The position numbers and the translations under genes were made by a program. From positions 1 through 5,426 of the forward strand of contig CALVKX010000143.1 in NCBI GenBank assembly GCA_944333375.1: a stretch of DNA of 5,426 nucleotides. The letters run 5' to 3'. The first letter of the stretch is position 1. Each line of letters begins with the position of its first letter. The notes under the pieces are model-generated. The model saw only the letters and a list, made by a program, of their open reading frames with translations. It did not search any database and was not told the DNA's origin. Source of the DNA: an uncultured Eubacteriales bacterium (GTDB lineage: Bacteria > Bacillota_A > Clostridia > Christensenellales > Aristaeellaceae). Below, one piece after another: positions 1 through 5,426 of this stretch.

Positions 1-305
1 ATCTGCGGCGAGTGGTTCGAGGCGGGCAACGTGTTTCGCAATCACCAGTGCGTCACCTACCCCGGCGAGGATTACGCAGCCGCCGAAAGCAGCCCCGAAA
101 TGGTTCAGTGCGAAATCTGCGGCGAGTGGTTCGAGGCGGGCAACGTGTTTCGCAATCACCAGTGCGTCACCTACCCCGGCGAGGATTACGCAGCCGCCGA
201 AAGCAGCCCCGAAATGGTTCAGTGCGAAATCTGCGGCGAGTGGTTCGAGGCGGGCAACGTGTTTCGCAATCACCAGTGCGTCACCTACCCCGGCGAGGAT
301 TACGC
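1..305 (+). repeat. Perfect 114-bp tandem repeat, 2.7 copies
   Basis: Copies lie at 1-114, 115-228 and 229-305 (partial). By eye they are identical at every base, including third codon positions. The unit is 38 codons, so gain or loss of units keeps the frame. The array continues off the left edge, so the true copy number is unknown. Such identity implies very recent amplification or ongoing homogenisation, and copy number in an assembly may be collapsed or wrong. Confidence 0.97.
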
Positions 306-312
306 CATGTGA
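1..312 (+). CDS. C-terminal part of a tandem-repeat protein with zinc-finger-like modules (5' end outside window)
   Basis: The frame is open from base 1 to a TGA at 310-312 and gives 103 residues, so the start lies upstream of the window. The protein is a 38-residue unit repeated 2.7 times without a single change. Each unit holds CEICGEWFEAGNVFRNHQC, which is C-x2-C-x3-F-x5-F-x2-H-x-C. This matches the skeleton of a classical C2H2 finger (two Cys, Phe, second hydrophobic residue, His) except that the last ligand is a Cys only one residue after the His. An acidic linker follows (VTYPGEDYAAAESSPEMVQ). The last unit stops at GEDYAM. Zn binding and a role in nucleic-acid or protein binding are inferences from the ligand pattern; I do not recognise the family. 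No signal peptide or membrane segment is visible in this part. The gene converges on rho. The reading frame is chosen over the other open frame because the Cys/His pattern is coherent only here. Confidence 0.72.
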   Translation: MCGEWFEAGNVFRNHQCVTYPGEDYAAAESSPEMVQCEICGEWFEAGNVFRNHQCVTYPGEDYAAAESSPEMVQCEICGEWFEAGNVFRNHQCVTYPGEDYAM

Positions 313-389
313 TCTCTTTTTCGATGCCGGTTTGAGGCTGCGGAAACAGGCTTAGAATGTGGTTCTATAGCGTCTTGTCAGCGTTTTTG

Positions 390-744
390 GCCATGTCGGC
401 ATGGCTCGGACCGTTGAAAAACCCCTGATGTTGGGGAAAGCCGCGTTTCATGCGTCCTTCGGACGCTCGCAACGCTCGCAGAAAATTCTGCGGCATAAGG
501 GCTTGGCGCACCGGAGGGAAGCGTCAGCCCGGTGGGCTGTTGCCGCCAAAGGCGGCAAAGCGACCCGCAGGCGTGAGCAAATACAAGGGCTGCGCGCGGC
601 CAGTGCGCAGAACGCCGATATTTGCGAAAGTCAGGGAAGCGCGAATGATTGAGCGACCGGGGCAGCCCCTGCACCCCGCGCTTTATCAGCAAACTGAGCC
701 GTGTCGGCATATGCCGGCATGGCTTTTTATCGTTAAAAAGCCTG
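390..744. repeat. Hairpin-rich non-coding block, probable interspersed repeat element
   Basis: The gap 313-824 contains no frame with a plausible ribosome site and recognisable protein. The block from about 390 to 744 is dense in inverted repeats: GCCATG/CATGGC (390-405), GCGTCC/GGACGC (452-466), CGCAGAA/TTCTGCG (477-492), CAGCCC/GGGCTG (525-539), TTGCCGCC/GGCGGCAA (540-558), CTGCGC/GCGCAG (590-610), GGGG/CCCC (659-669), the palindromes CGGCATATGCCG (705-716) and ATGCCGGCAT (711-720), and a 9-bp stem at 721-742. A 9-bp direct repeat ACGCTCGCA occurs twice in tandem at 463-480. The two ends resemble each other: CGGCATGGCT at 397-406 recurs at 715-724, and both are followed by CGTT, a run of A and CC. 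No transposase is encoded. I infer an intergenic repeat of the kind present in many copies per genome, but the window alone cannot prove the copy number. Exact ends are uncertain. Confidence 0.5.
721..742. other. AT-rich perfect hairpin at the right end of the structured block
   Basis: The arms GGCTTTTTA and TAAAAAGCC pair fully over 9 bp around the loop TCGT. The palindromes at 705-720 sit directly to its left. It may act as a weak terminator in either direction, since the stem itself carries a run of T on each strand, or it may simply be the end structure of the repeat element. No T run follows it outside the stem, so it is not a typical intrinsic terminator. Confidence 0.4.
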
Positions 745-824
745 GACTGGTGAAGCAAGAGAAGGACACCGCACAGCGAATGAAGGTTCGTTAATACTCT
801 GCACGAGGACAGTCAAGCGACCTG

Positions 825-867
825 CCAAAAAGGCTAAAAGCGCCCCGCCGCAAAAGACTGGCGGGGC
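825..867 (-). terminator. Intrinsic terminator of rho
   Basis: On the minus strand, 20 bases after the rho stop codon, GCCCCGCC and GGCGGGGC (860-867 and 842-849) form an 8-bp GC stem with a 10-base loop. A T-rich tail CTTTTAGCCTTTTT follows (827-840). This closes the methyltransferase-rho unit and shields it from the convergent repeat-protein gene. Confidence 0.85.
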
Positions 868-887
868 CGCGTAAAAACGGACCGTAT

Positions 888-2915
888 TCAGCGCTTCAGA
901 TATCCGCTCTTTTCCCACAGGGCAATCCAATCCTGCAGACGATTGAGCAGATCCGCGTTGCAGCGGGTTTTCTGCATCATGTCAATCAGCTGCACCACGG
1001 CTTCGCCGTTGGTGGTGGAGGCCAGGACCTTTCGAATCGTCCGCAGGCCTTCCTTCTGCTCGTCGCTCAGGAGCATATCGTCCTTTTTGGTGCCGCTGAG
1101 CTGCAAATCAATCATCGGATAGACCGGATCGCTGGCCTGATGTCGGCACAGGAACAGCTCCATATTGGCCGTACCCTTGAATTCTTCGAAGATGATATCG
1201 TCCACGCGCGAGCCGGTTTCCACCGCGATGGTGGCGACCACTGTCAGACTTCCAGCGTCACGGGTATTGCGTGCCGCGCCAAAGAAGCGCTTGGGGCGCA
1301 CCAGCGCCGCAGGGGTTACGGTGTTGGTCATGGGGCGTCCGCCCTGCACCAGCGCCGCCTGATAGGCGCGCGTCAGCTTGGTGAGGCTGTCCAGCAGGAT
1401 GACCACATTCCTGCCGTCCTCCACCAGTCGCTGAGCGCGCTCCAGCATGGTTTCGCTCACGCGCGTCTGCGTTTCGGGCGCGTCGGCGAAGGTGGAGGCG
1501 AATACTTCTGCGTCTACCGATTCACGGATTTCCGTCACTTCTTCCGGAGCGATGTCAATCAGCAGCATCAGCACTTCGGCGTCGGCGTCGTTTCGCTTGA
1601 TCGCGCGGCAGATATCCCGGAGCATCAATAGCCGTCCGCTGTCGGGCGGAGCGACGATCATCGCACGCTGACCAAAGCCGATGGGCGCGATCAGGTCCAC
1701 GAGACGGATGGCCATGTCCTCGTGGTCCTGTTCGCTTTCCAGCACGATGCGCCGGTTGGGATACACAGGCACCAGCTCGTCAAAGGAAAGCCGGTCCGGA
1801 TTCTCCACCGGCTCATGGCCGTTGAGACGATCTACTGTCAGCAACGCGGCAAATTTGTCGCTGTCTCGCTGTGCACGTGCCGTACCTTCCACGGAGTCGC
1901 CTGTGCGCAGGCCAAAGCGACGGATCTGGGCCATAGAAACATAGATATCTTTTTTCCCGGGCAGCAGCGTATGGCCGCGCAAAAAACCGTAACCGTCCGG
2001 GAGGATCTCCAGAATGCCGCTGGCGGGCTCCCCTTCCTGCACCTTCAGCAGATCGGGAATCTGGCCTTCCTCGGCCTGAGCGGCAAATTGCGGATCGCGC
2101 GCCATGCGATAAAGCGCGTCGTTGCAATGTCCTTCCGAGACGGGAGGCTGATAGCCGCTGCGCTGCTGCTGGTATCCAAAGTTGCCAGCAGGCCTGTAGC
2201 CGCTTTGCTGATATCCACCGCGCTGCTGATATCCGCCATAGCCCTGCTCACGAGCGCCATACTCGCCGCGGTTCTGATAGGGTGTGCGCTGCGGCGCAGC
2301 GCGGTAGCCCAGCCGATATCCATCCAGCTTGGGCACGTTTTCCTGAACCGGCGGACGCGAATACTCCGACGCCTGTCTGCGCGGCTCCTGGGCTTCCTCC
2401 TGCTTCACGGGCGCCGGGCGTACAGGCGGCCCGAAGCGGTTGACCGTGCTCCCGGCGCGCTGCTGCCAGGCAGGCGTCTGCGCGTTATCGCGCGACGTGC
2501 TGCGTGCCTGCCAAGCCTGTCGATAAACCGGGCGGAAGCCGCTCTGTTCCTGCGGGTTGTTCCAGGGCCGAAATCCCAAGCCGCCAGGCGAGACAGCGGT
2601 TACATCCGCGGAAAGAGCCGCCTCCTGCAGCTTTTCCTGCGTCTCAGCGGGCTTTTCATCCGTTTTTATCGGGTCGGGTTCCAGCACCGGCACCGCTTCA
2701 CGAGCCGTTTCCGTCAGTTCCGGCGCAGCCGGCTCCACCAGCGCCTCAACCGGCTGCGGCGCCGCCGATTGATTGGACGGCTCATCGGCCAGCACCTCCG
2801 AGAGGCGAGCCACGATTCCGGACTTGTCAATTCCCGCGCTCAACTTCACGCCGTTTTCCTTTGCAAGCTTTCGCAGCTGAACAACCGTCATCGCTTGCAG
2901 CTGTGCGTTCTGCAA
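888..2915 (-). CDS. rho: Rho-family transcription termination factor with degenerate ATPase site
   Basis: 675 residues, much longer than E. coli Rho (419). Order: Rho_N SAP-like helices (about 9-43); acidic/Pro-rich stretch (about 44-115); disordered region with a Tyr/Gly/Gln/Arg-rich core (198-256); cold-shock-like RNA-binding domain (about 298-370, PDGYGFLR at 306-313, QIRRFGLRTGD); RecA-like hexamer ATPase (about 380-675) with APPDSGRLL (422-430), LLIDIAPEEVTE (451-462), ILLDSLTKLTRAY (506-518), RPKRFFGAARN (540-550) and EEFKGTANMEL (577-587). Family role: hexameric RNA-dependent helicase that ends transcription in the cytoplasm. Oddity: Walker A GKT is GRL (R428, L429), the catalytic Glu and next Arg are I455 and A456, the arginine finger is K610, and a second conserved Arg is P597; Walker B D509 remains. 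Motor activity is therefore doubtful although the fold seems intact. The start is TTG, set by AAGGAGGG six bases upstream; ATG codon 9 is too far from it. It lies 50 bp after the methyltransferase, probably in one transcript. Family sure, activity uncertain. Confidence 0.93.
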   Translation of the reverse strand: MQNAQLQAMTVVQLRKLAKENGVKLSAGIDKSGIVARLSEVLADEPSNQSAAPQPVEALVEPAAPELTETAREAVPVLEPDPIKTDEKPAETQEKLQEAALSADVTAVSPGGLGFRPWNNPQEQSGFRPVYRQAWQARSTSRDNAQTPAWQQRAGSTVNRFGPPVRPAPVKQEEAQEPRRQASEYSRPPVQENVPKLDGYRLGYRAAPQRTPYQNRGEYGAREQGYGGYQQRGGYQQSGYRPAGNFGYQQQRSGYQPPVSEGHCNDALYRMARDPQFAAQAEEGQIPDLLKVQEGEPASGILEILPDGYGFLRGHTLLPGKKDIYVSMAQIRRFGLRTGDSVEGTARAQRDSDKFAALLTVDRLNGHEPVENPDRLSFDELVPVYPNRRIVLESEQDHEDMAIRLVDLIAPIGFGQRAMIVAPPDSGRLLMLRDICRAIKRNDADAEVLMLLIDIAPEEVTEIRESVDAEVFASTFADAPETQTRVSETMLERAQRLVEDGRNVVILLDSLTKLTRAYQAALVQGGRPMTNTVTPAALVRPKRFFGAARNTRDAGSLTVVATIAVETGSRVDDIIFEEFKGTANMELFLCRHQASDPVYPMIDLQLSGTKKDDMLLSDEQKEGLRTIRKVLASTTNGEAVVQLIDMMQKTRCNADLLNRLQDWIALWEKSGYLKR

Positions 2916-2921
2916 TTTGAA

Positions 2922-2929
2922 CCCTCCTT
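2922..2929 (-). promoter_or_regulatory. Strong ribosome binding site fixing a TTG start for rho
   Basis: AAGGAGGG on the minus strand ends six bases before the TTG at 2915-2913. The first in-frame ATG (2891-2889) would be about 30 bases from it. The site therefore favours the TTG start, which also adds eight residues ahead of the Rho_N helix. Confidence 0.8.
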
Positions 2930-2965
2930 ACCCAATCAACAAAAAGCCCGCATCACTTCCGGCGG

Positions 2966-3982
2966 TCATACCTTTCGTGCAATCACCACGTCCCGGTCAA
3001 CCGCCTGTTCTACCCAGTGGGAAAAGTCATCATACGGCGGATGACTCATGACCTCCAGCCCCGCCCTCTCCATTTGCGCGGAAACCTCGGAACGGCGCAA
3101 GGTGTTGAGATTAAACGCAAACGCCACGGCTCCGCCCTTTTTGAGCGCGTGTACGCAACCGGGCAAAACGCGCTCGACAAGCCTGCTCAGCGAGGAAACC
3201 GTGCCGCCTTCCCTGGGCGCGTGCTGCACGCCATAAGGCAGGTCGCATATCGCCAAGTGACAGCTTTGGGGACGGACCAGCGCCGCCAGTCCGCCCGCGT
3301 CCCCATGAATCAGGCGAAGGGAAAGCGGGCTTGCGCGCATGGTTTGAGCGTCCGGCGCAAGCGCGTACTCGCTCCACCTGGCGCTTCCTCCCCATGGCAG
3401 AGTCAGCGCACCCGATGTGCGGCGATGCTTGACGCGATGCAGTTTCAGCGACCTCGCCAGGTAATCTTCCGCTTCCCGAAGCGCCTTCGCGTCCATATCA
3501 ACGCCGATTGCATTGTAGTTTTCGCACAAAGCGCACATCAGCGTCGTGCCCTTCCCGCACATGGGGTCCAGCACGCTCAGCGAGCCCGGCTCACGCGCAA
3601 ACGCAGACGCCGACCTGGCGCAGTGCAACATCAGATACGTGAAGTCCGCGTTGGTTTTCCCTTTATATTTGAGCACATGGGGCAGATCCTCCGGCATCCA
3701 GCCGGGGGGGTTGCGGCGCAACGGCTGCAGCGTTCCGTCCTCCCGAAGCCTCGCAGCCAAACAGATGGCCGAATGTCCTGAGACTGCCTCCCAAGCTGCC
3801 GCTTCCAGCTCCTGCGCGTCAAATACGATAAAAGGCTCGTTCGCCAGATATTCCACCCTTGGCCGTTCGCAGGCAACATTCCAGGCATCAAGGATGCATT
3901 CCAGTTCGATCAATGCCAGCTTTTGCAGGGATTGGCGATAACGAACGTTTGGATGCGGCTTCAAAAGCATCGCGTAGCGCAC
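2966..3982 (-). CDS. SAM-dependent methyltransferase, UPF0020/TRM11-like, probably acting on RNA
   Basis: 338 residues. The C-terminal two thirds is a Rossmann-type methyltransferase: motif I VLDPMCGKGTTL (137-148), the acidic residue after strand 2 in GVDMD (160-164), an acidic HGD at 227-229, and a motif IV-like DLPYG (247-251) in place of the usual (N/D)PPY. These match the group that includes tRNA guanine-N2 methyltransferases (TRM11/Trm14) and the UPF0020 proteins. The N-terminal 100 or so residues are not a THUMP domain that I can recognise, so target RNA (or DNA) is open. A late HPPYDD (314-319) resembles a substrate-site loop but its role is unknown. The start is GTG, with AGAGG five bases upstream; the in-frame ATG at codon 5 would have a 17-base spacing. 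It is the first gene after the promoter at 4051-4079 and lies 50 bp ahead of rho. No membrane segment or signal peptide is seen. Confidence 0.8.
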   Translation of the reverse strand: MRYAMLLKPHPNVRYRQSLQKLALIELECILDAWNVACERPRVEYLANEPFIVFDAQELEAAAWEAVSGHSAICLAARLREDGTLQPLRRNPPGWMPEDLPHVLKYKGKTNADFTYLMLHCARSASAFAREPGSLSVLDPMCGKGTTLMCALCENYNAIGVDMDAKALREAEDYLARSLKLHRVKHRRTSGALTLPWGGSARWSEYALAPDAQTMRASPLSLRLIHGDAGGLAALVRPQSCHLAICDLPYGVQHAPREGGTVSSLSRLVERVLPGCVHALKKGGAVAFAFNLNTLRRSEVSAQMERAGLEVMSHPPYDDFSHWVEQAVDRDVVIARKV

Positions 3983-4027
3983 ATGAACCTCTTTTCACGC
4001 AGGCGGATTTGGACAGCTTAGAAAGAC

Positions 4028-4042
4028 CTGATTGACCATCAG
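4028..4042. promoter_or_regulatory. Small inverted repeat at the expected transcription start (possible operator or leader hairpin)
   Basis: CTGAT and ATCAG are 5 bp arms separated by 5 bases. They lie just downstream of the -10 box, from about 2 to 16 bases into the predicted transcript. The position suits a repressor site or a short 5' leader hairpin, but a 5-bp repeat can arise by chance. Confidence 0.25.
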
Positions 4043-4050
4043 TTGTCGGT

Positions 4051-4079
4051 ATTATATCACAGACTGTAAGGATTTGCAA
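4051..4079 (-). promoter_or_regulatory. Sigma-A type promoter for the methyltransferase-rho unit
   Basis: On the minus strand the -35 box TTGCAA (4079-4074) and a perfect -10 box TATAAT (4056-4051) are 17 bases apart. The bases above the -35 box (about 4080-4095) are A/T-rich, as in an UP element. Transcription would begin near 4044 and leave a leader of about 60 bases before the GTG start. It lies directly after the upstream gene's terminator, so a fresh start is needed here. Confidence 0.85.
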
Positions 4080-4111
4080 TCTTTTTCCTAAAAAGGGCGG
4101 CGATTGCGCAC

Positions 4112-4143
4112 AAAAAAAACCCCGCACGCCGCGGCGTGCGGGG
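4112..4143 (-). terminator. Intrinsic terminator of the ispH-S1 gene
   Basis: CCCCGCACGCC and GGCGTGCGGGG form an 11-bp stem (a 24-bp perfect palindrome at 4120-4143). On the minus strand eight T follow (4119-4112). It begins 11 bases after the TAA stop codon. There is no T run on the plus-strand side, so it acts in one direction. Confidence 0.95.
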
Positions 4144-4154
4144 GAAATACCCAT

Positions 4155-5426
4155 TTACTCGTTGGTCTCGTTCTGAGCAGCCTCGGCTTCCAGAGCCGCG
4201 CCAACAGCCTCGATGTCCACCGGCACGGCTTCCGCGCCGTCATCCTCGTAAACAGGCTGGGGCGCTTCCTCCACGGGAGCGGGTTCGGGCTCCAGCAATG
4301 CGCGGATGCTCAGGCTGATGCGCTTGGCTTCAGGATCGATGTTGAGCACCTTGACATTGACCACATCACCCACATTGACCGCATCCTCCACCTTGTTGAT
4401 GCGGGTCGCTGCGCACTGGCTGATGTGCACCAGGCCGTCGATGCCGGGCTCAAGCTCCACAAAGGCGCCGAACGTGGTGATGCGGACCACCTTGCCCGTA
4501 ACCACAGCCCCGGCGGGATACTTTTCGGGAGCCATATCCCAGGGCTTGGGCTGAAGCTGCTTGAGGCCAAGCTGGATGCGCTCGCGCTCCGGATCGAGGC
4601 TGAGGATCTTCACGTCCACTTCCTGGTCGGGGGAGACGATCTCGGAAGGATGCTTGACATGCGCCCAGCTCAGATCGGTCACATGAATCAGGCCGTCTAC
4701 GCCGCCCAGGTCCACGAAAGCGCCGAAGTCGGTCAGACGGCGCACGATGCCGTGCACGACCTCGCCCTCCTGGAGACGGGCCCAGGCCTCGGCCTTCTTT
4801 GCGGCGGCTTCCTCACGCACCACCGCGCGGCGGCTGGCTACGATGCGGCGCTTCTGCTCATCCATCTCGATGATCTTGAGCTTGAGGGTCTGGCCCACGA
4901 AGTCGCCGATCTTCTCAACGTAGCGGTTGGAGAGCTGCGACGCAGGCACGAACGCGCGAATGCCGTTGACCGTGCAGATCAGGCCGCCCTTGACGACCTC
5001 CTTGCCCACGCCCTCGACATACTCGTTGTTCTCGTGCTTTTGGACAAGCTCCGCGAAGGCCTTGCGGTTCAAGATGTTGCGCTGCGACAGCAAAACGTTG
5101 CCTTCGCCGTCGTTGACCTTGACGACCTCCACTTCGATTTCGTCGCCCAGTTTGACATCCTCCGTCACCAGGTCCTCGCGCTTGATCAGCCCGTCGCTCT
5201 TGAAACCGATGTTGACACAGACTTCGTCGTCGGTGATCTGCACCACGGTTCCCTTCACGGTCTGCCCGGGCCTGATCTTGACCAGAGTCGCTTCCACATC
5301 AGCCATAAAGCTGTCCTTTTCCGCCTCCTCGGTGGAAACCTGCCGGTCCAATTGTTCCTTGTCAGTCATGCGTGTGACAACCTCCTTAAGTGACCAATCC
5401 GGCGTGCTCGCGCCGGCGGTAATTCC
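4155..5426 (-). CDS. rpsA: IspH-ribosomal protein S1 fusion (5' end outside window; S1 part complete)
   Basis: The S1 part starts at an ATG at 5369 and has 404 residues, but the same frame is open to the window edge. Its 19 upstream codons read [19 protein letters not shown], the conserved C-terminal end of IspH (HMBPP reductase, last step of the MEP isoprenoid pathway); the Ser of GAS corresponds to a substrate-binding Ser in E. coli IspH (S269 by my count). The gene is therefore most likely the Clostridia-type bifunctional IspH-S1 fusion. Counting from the internal Met, four S1 domains lie at about 35-97, 118-183, 201-270 and 285-356; the last two carry the typical FGAFV and GLIHV/GLVHIS strands, the second is most divergent. 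A 44-residue acidic tail follows. S1 proteins bind mRNA single strands at the ribosome; Firmicutes forms have four domains rather than six. The Fe-S Cys residues of IspH are outside the window. The fusion is seen as an open frame plus motif; independent production of S1 is inference. Confidence 0.9.
   Translation of the reverse strand, partial: GITAGASTPDWSLKEVVTRMTDKEQLDRQVSTEEAEKDSFMADVEATLVKIRPGQTVKGTVVQITDDEVCVNIGFKSDGLIKREDLVTEDVKLGDEIEVEVVKVNDGEGNVLLSQRNILNRKAFAELVQKHENNEYVEGVGKEVVKGGLICTVNGIRAFVPASQLSNRYVEKIGDFVGQTLKLKIIEMDEQKRRIVASRRAVVREEAAAKKAEAWARLQEGEVVHGIVRRLTDFGAFVDLGGVDGLIHVTDLSWAHVKHPSEIVSPDQEVDVKILSLDPERERIQLGLKQLQPKPWDMAPEKYPAGAVVTGKVVRITTFGAFVELEPGIDGLVHISQCAATRINKVEDAVNVGDVVNVKVLNIDPEAKRISLSIRALLEPEPAPVEEAPQPVYEDDGAEAVPVDIEAVGAALEAEAAQNETNE
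5381..5387 (-). promoter_or_regulatory. Possible internal ribosome binding site between IspH and S1
   Basis: AAGGAGG on the minus strand lies inside the codons for the IspH end (LKEVV) and 11 bases before the ATG that begins the S1 part. The spacing is longer than the usual 5-9, so it could give a modest internal start. Because K-E-V is a natural IspH ending, the match may also be chance. Confidence 0.4.

Noticed and set aside
1..305. CRISPR array
   Set aside because: The repeat is a 114-bp head-to-tail coding unit with no variable spacers.
12..335. Second open frame of 107 codons through the tandem repeat, very rich in Arg
   Set aside because: The repeat length is a multiple of three, so any frame free of stops in one unit stays open in all. 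Its product has no coherent motif, while the other frame gives a regular Cys/His pattern.
313..389. Terminator for the repeat-protein gene
   Set aside because: No stable stem followed by a T run was found on the plus strand after the TGA. The T-rich stretch at 315-321 has no stem before it.
378..758. 126-codon open frame on the minus strand in the structured block, with overlapping frames on the plus strand
   Set aside because: No ribosome binding site, no recognisable domain, and the frame runs through many hairpins of the repeat element. Open frames of this size are expected by chance at this GC content.
2941..2965. Possible terminator between the methyltransferase and rho
   Set aside because: Only a 4-bp CCGC/GCGG stem with a large loop precedes TTTTT. 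This is too weak to call, although it could lower read-through slightly.
1722..3044. 440-codon open frame on the plus strand opposite rho
   Set aside because: It is antisense to a well-conserved protein, its product is a low-complexity Arg/Leu-rich string without domains, and long antisense frames are usual in GC-rich genes.
4104..5393. 429-codon open frame on the plus strand opposite the S1 gene
   Set aside because: It mirrors the codon pattern of the S1 domains (repeated His/Asp/Leu), runs through the terminator, and has no domain or ribosome site.

Overview
The window looks like a chromosomal piece of a high-GC Firmicutes (Clostridia-type) bacterium. Three things support this. The S1 reading frame runs upstream, without a stop, into the C-terminal end of IspH ([11 protein letters not shown]), and IspH-S1 fusions are known from Clostridia. 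The Rho protein has a long low-complexity N-terminal insertion, as in several Clostridia. The Shine-Dalgarno sites are strong AAGGAGG types. Species cannot be named from the sequence.

Layout, left to right. Bases 1-312 (+) are the 3' end of a gene built from a perfect 114-bp tandem repeat; each 38-residue unit carries one zinc-finger-like C-x2-C...H-x-C motif. Bases 313-824 hold no convincing gene. Most of that stretch (about 390-744) is a hairpin-rich block with similar sequence at its two ends, probably an interspersed repeat element. Bases 825-867 are the rho terminator. Next come three genes on the minus strand, listed in genome order: rho (888-2915), a UPF0020/TRM11-type SAM-dependent methyltransferase (2966-3982) and the ispH-S1 fusion (4155-5426, 5' end outside the window).

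Transcription on the minus strand: the ispH-S1 gene ends at a strong intrinsic terminator (4112-4143). A near-consensus sigma-A promoter (TTGCAA-17-TATAAT, 4051-4079) then starts a new unit that reads methyltransferase and then rho, 50 bp apart, ending at the rho terminator. The unit therefore pairs a predicted RNA (or DNA) modification enzyme with a transcription terminator. The repeat-protein gene is convergent with it, and the structured block lies between them.

The most surprising feature is in rho. The fold, RNA-binding domain and flanking motifs are well conserved, but key ATPase residues are substituted: the Walker A Lys and Thr are Arg and Leu, the catalytic Glu is Ile, the neighbouring Arg is Ala, and the arginine finger is Lys. 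Together with a Tyr/Gly/Gln/Arg-rich, prion-like segment, this suggests a Rho-family protein that has lost or strongly changed its motor activity. Also worth a look are the exactly repeated zinc-finger gene and a possible internal translation start that would release free S1 from the IspH-S1 fusion.
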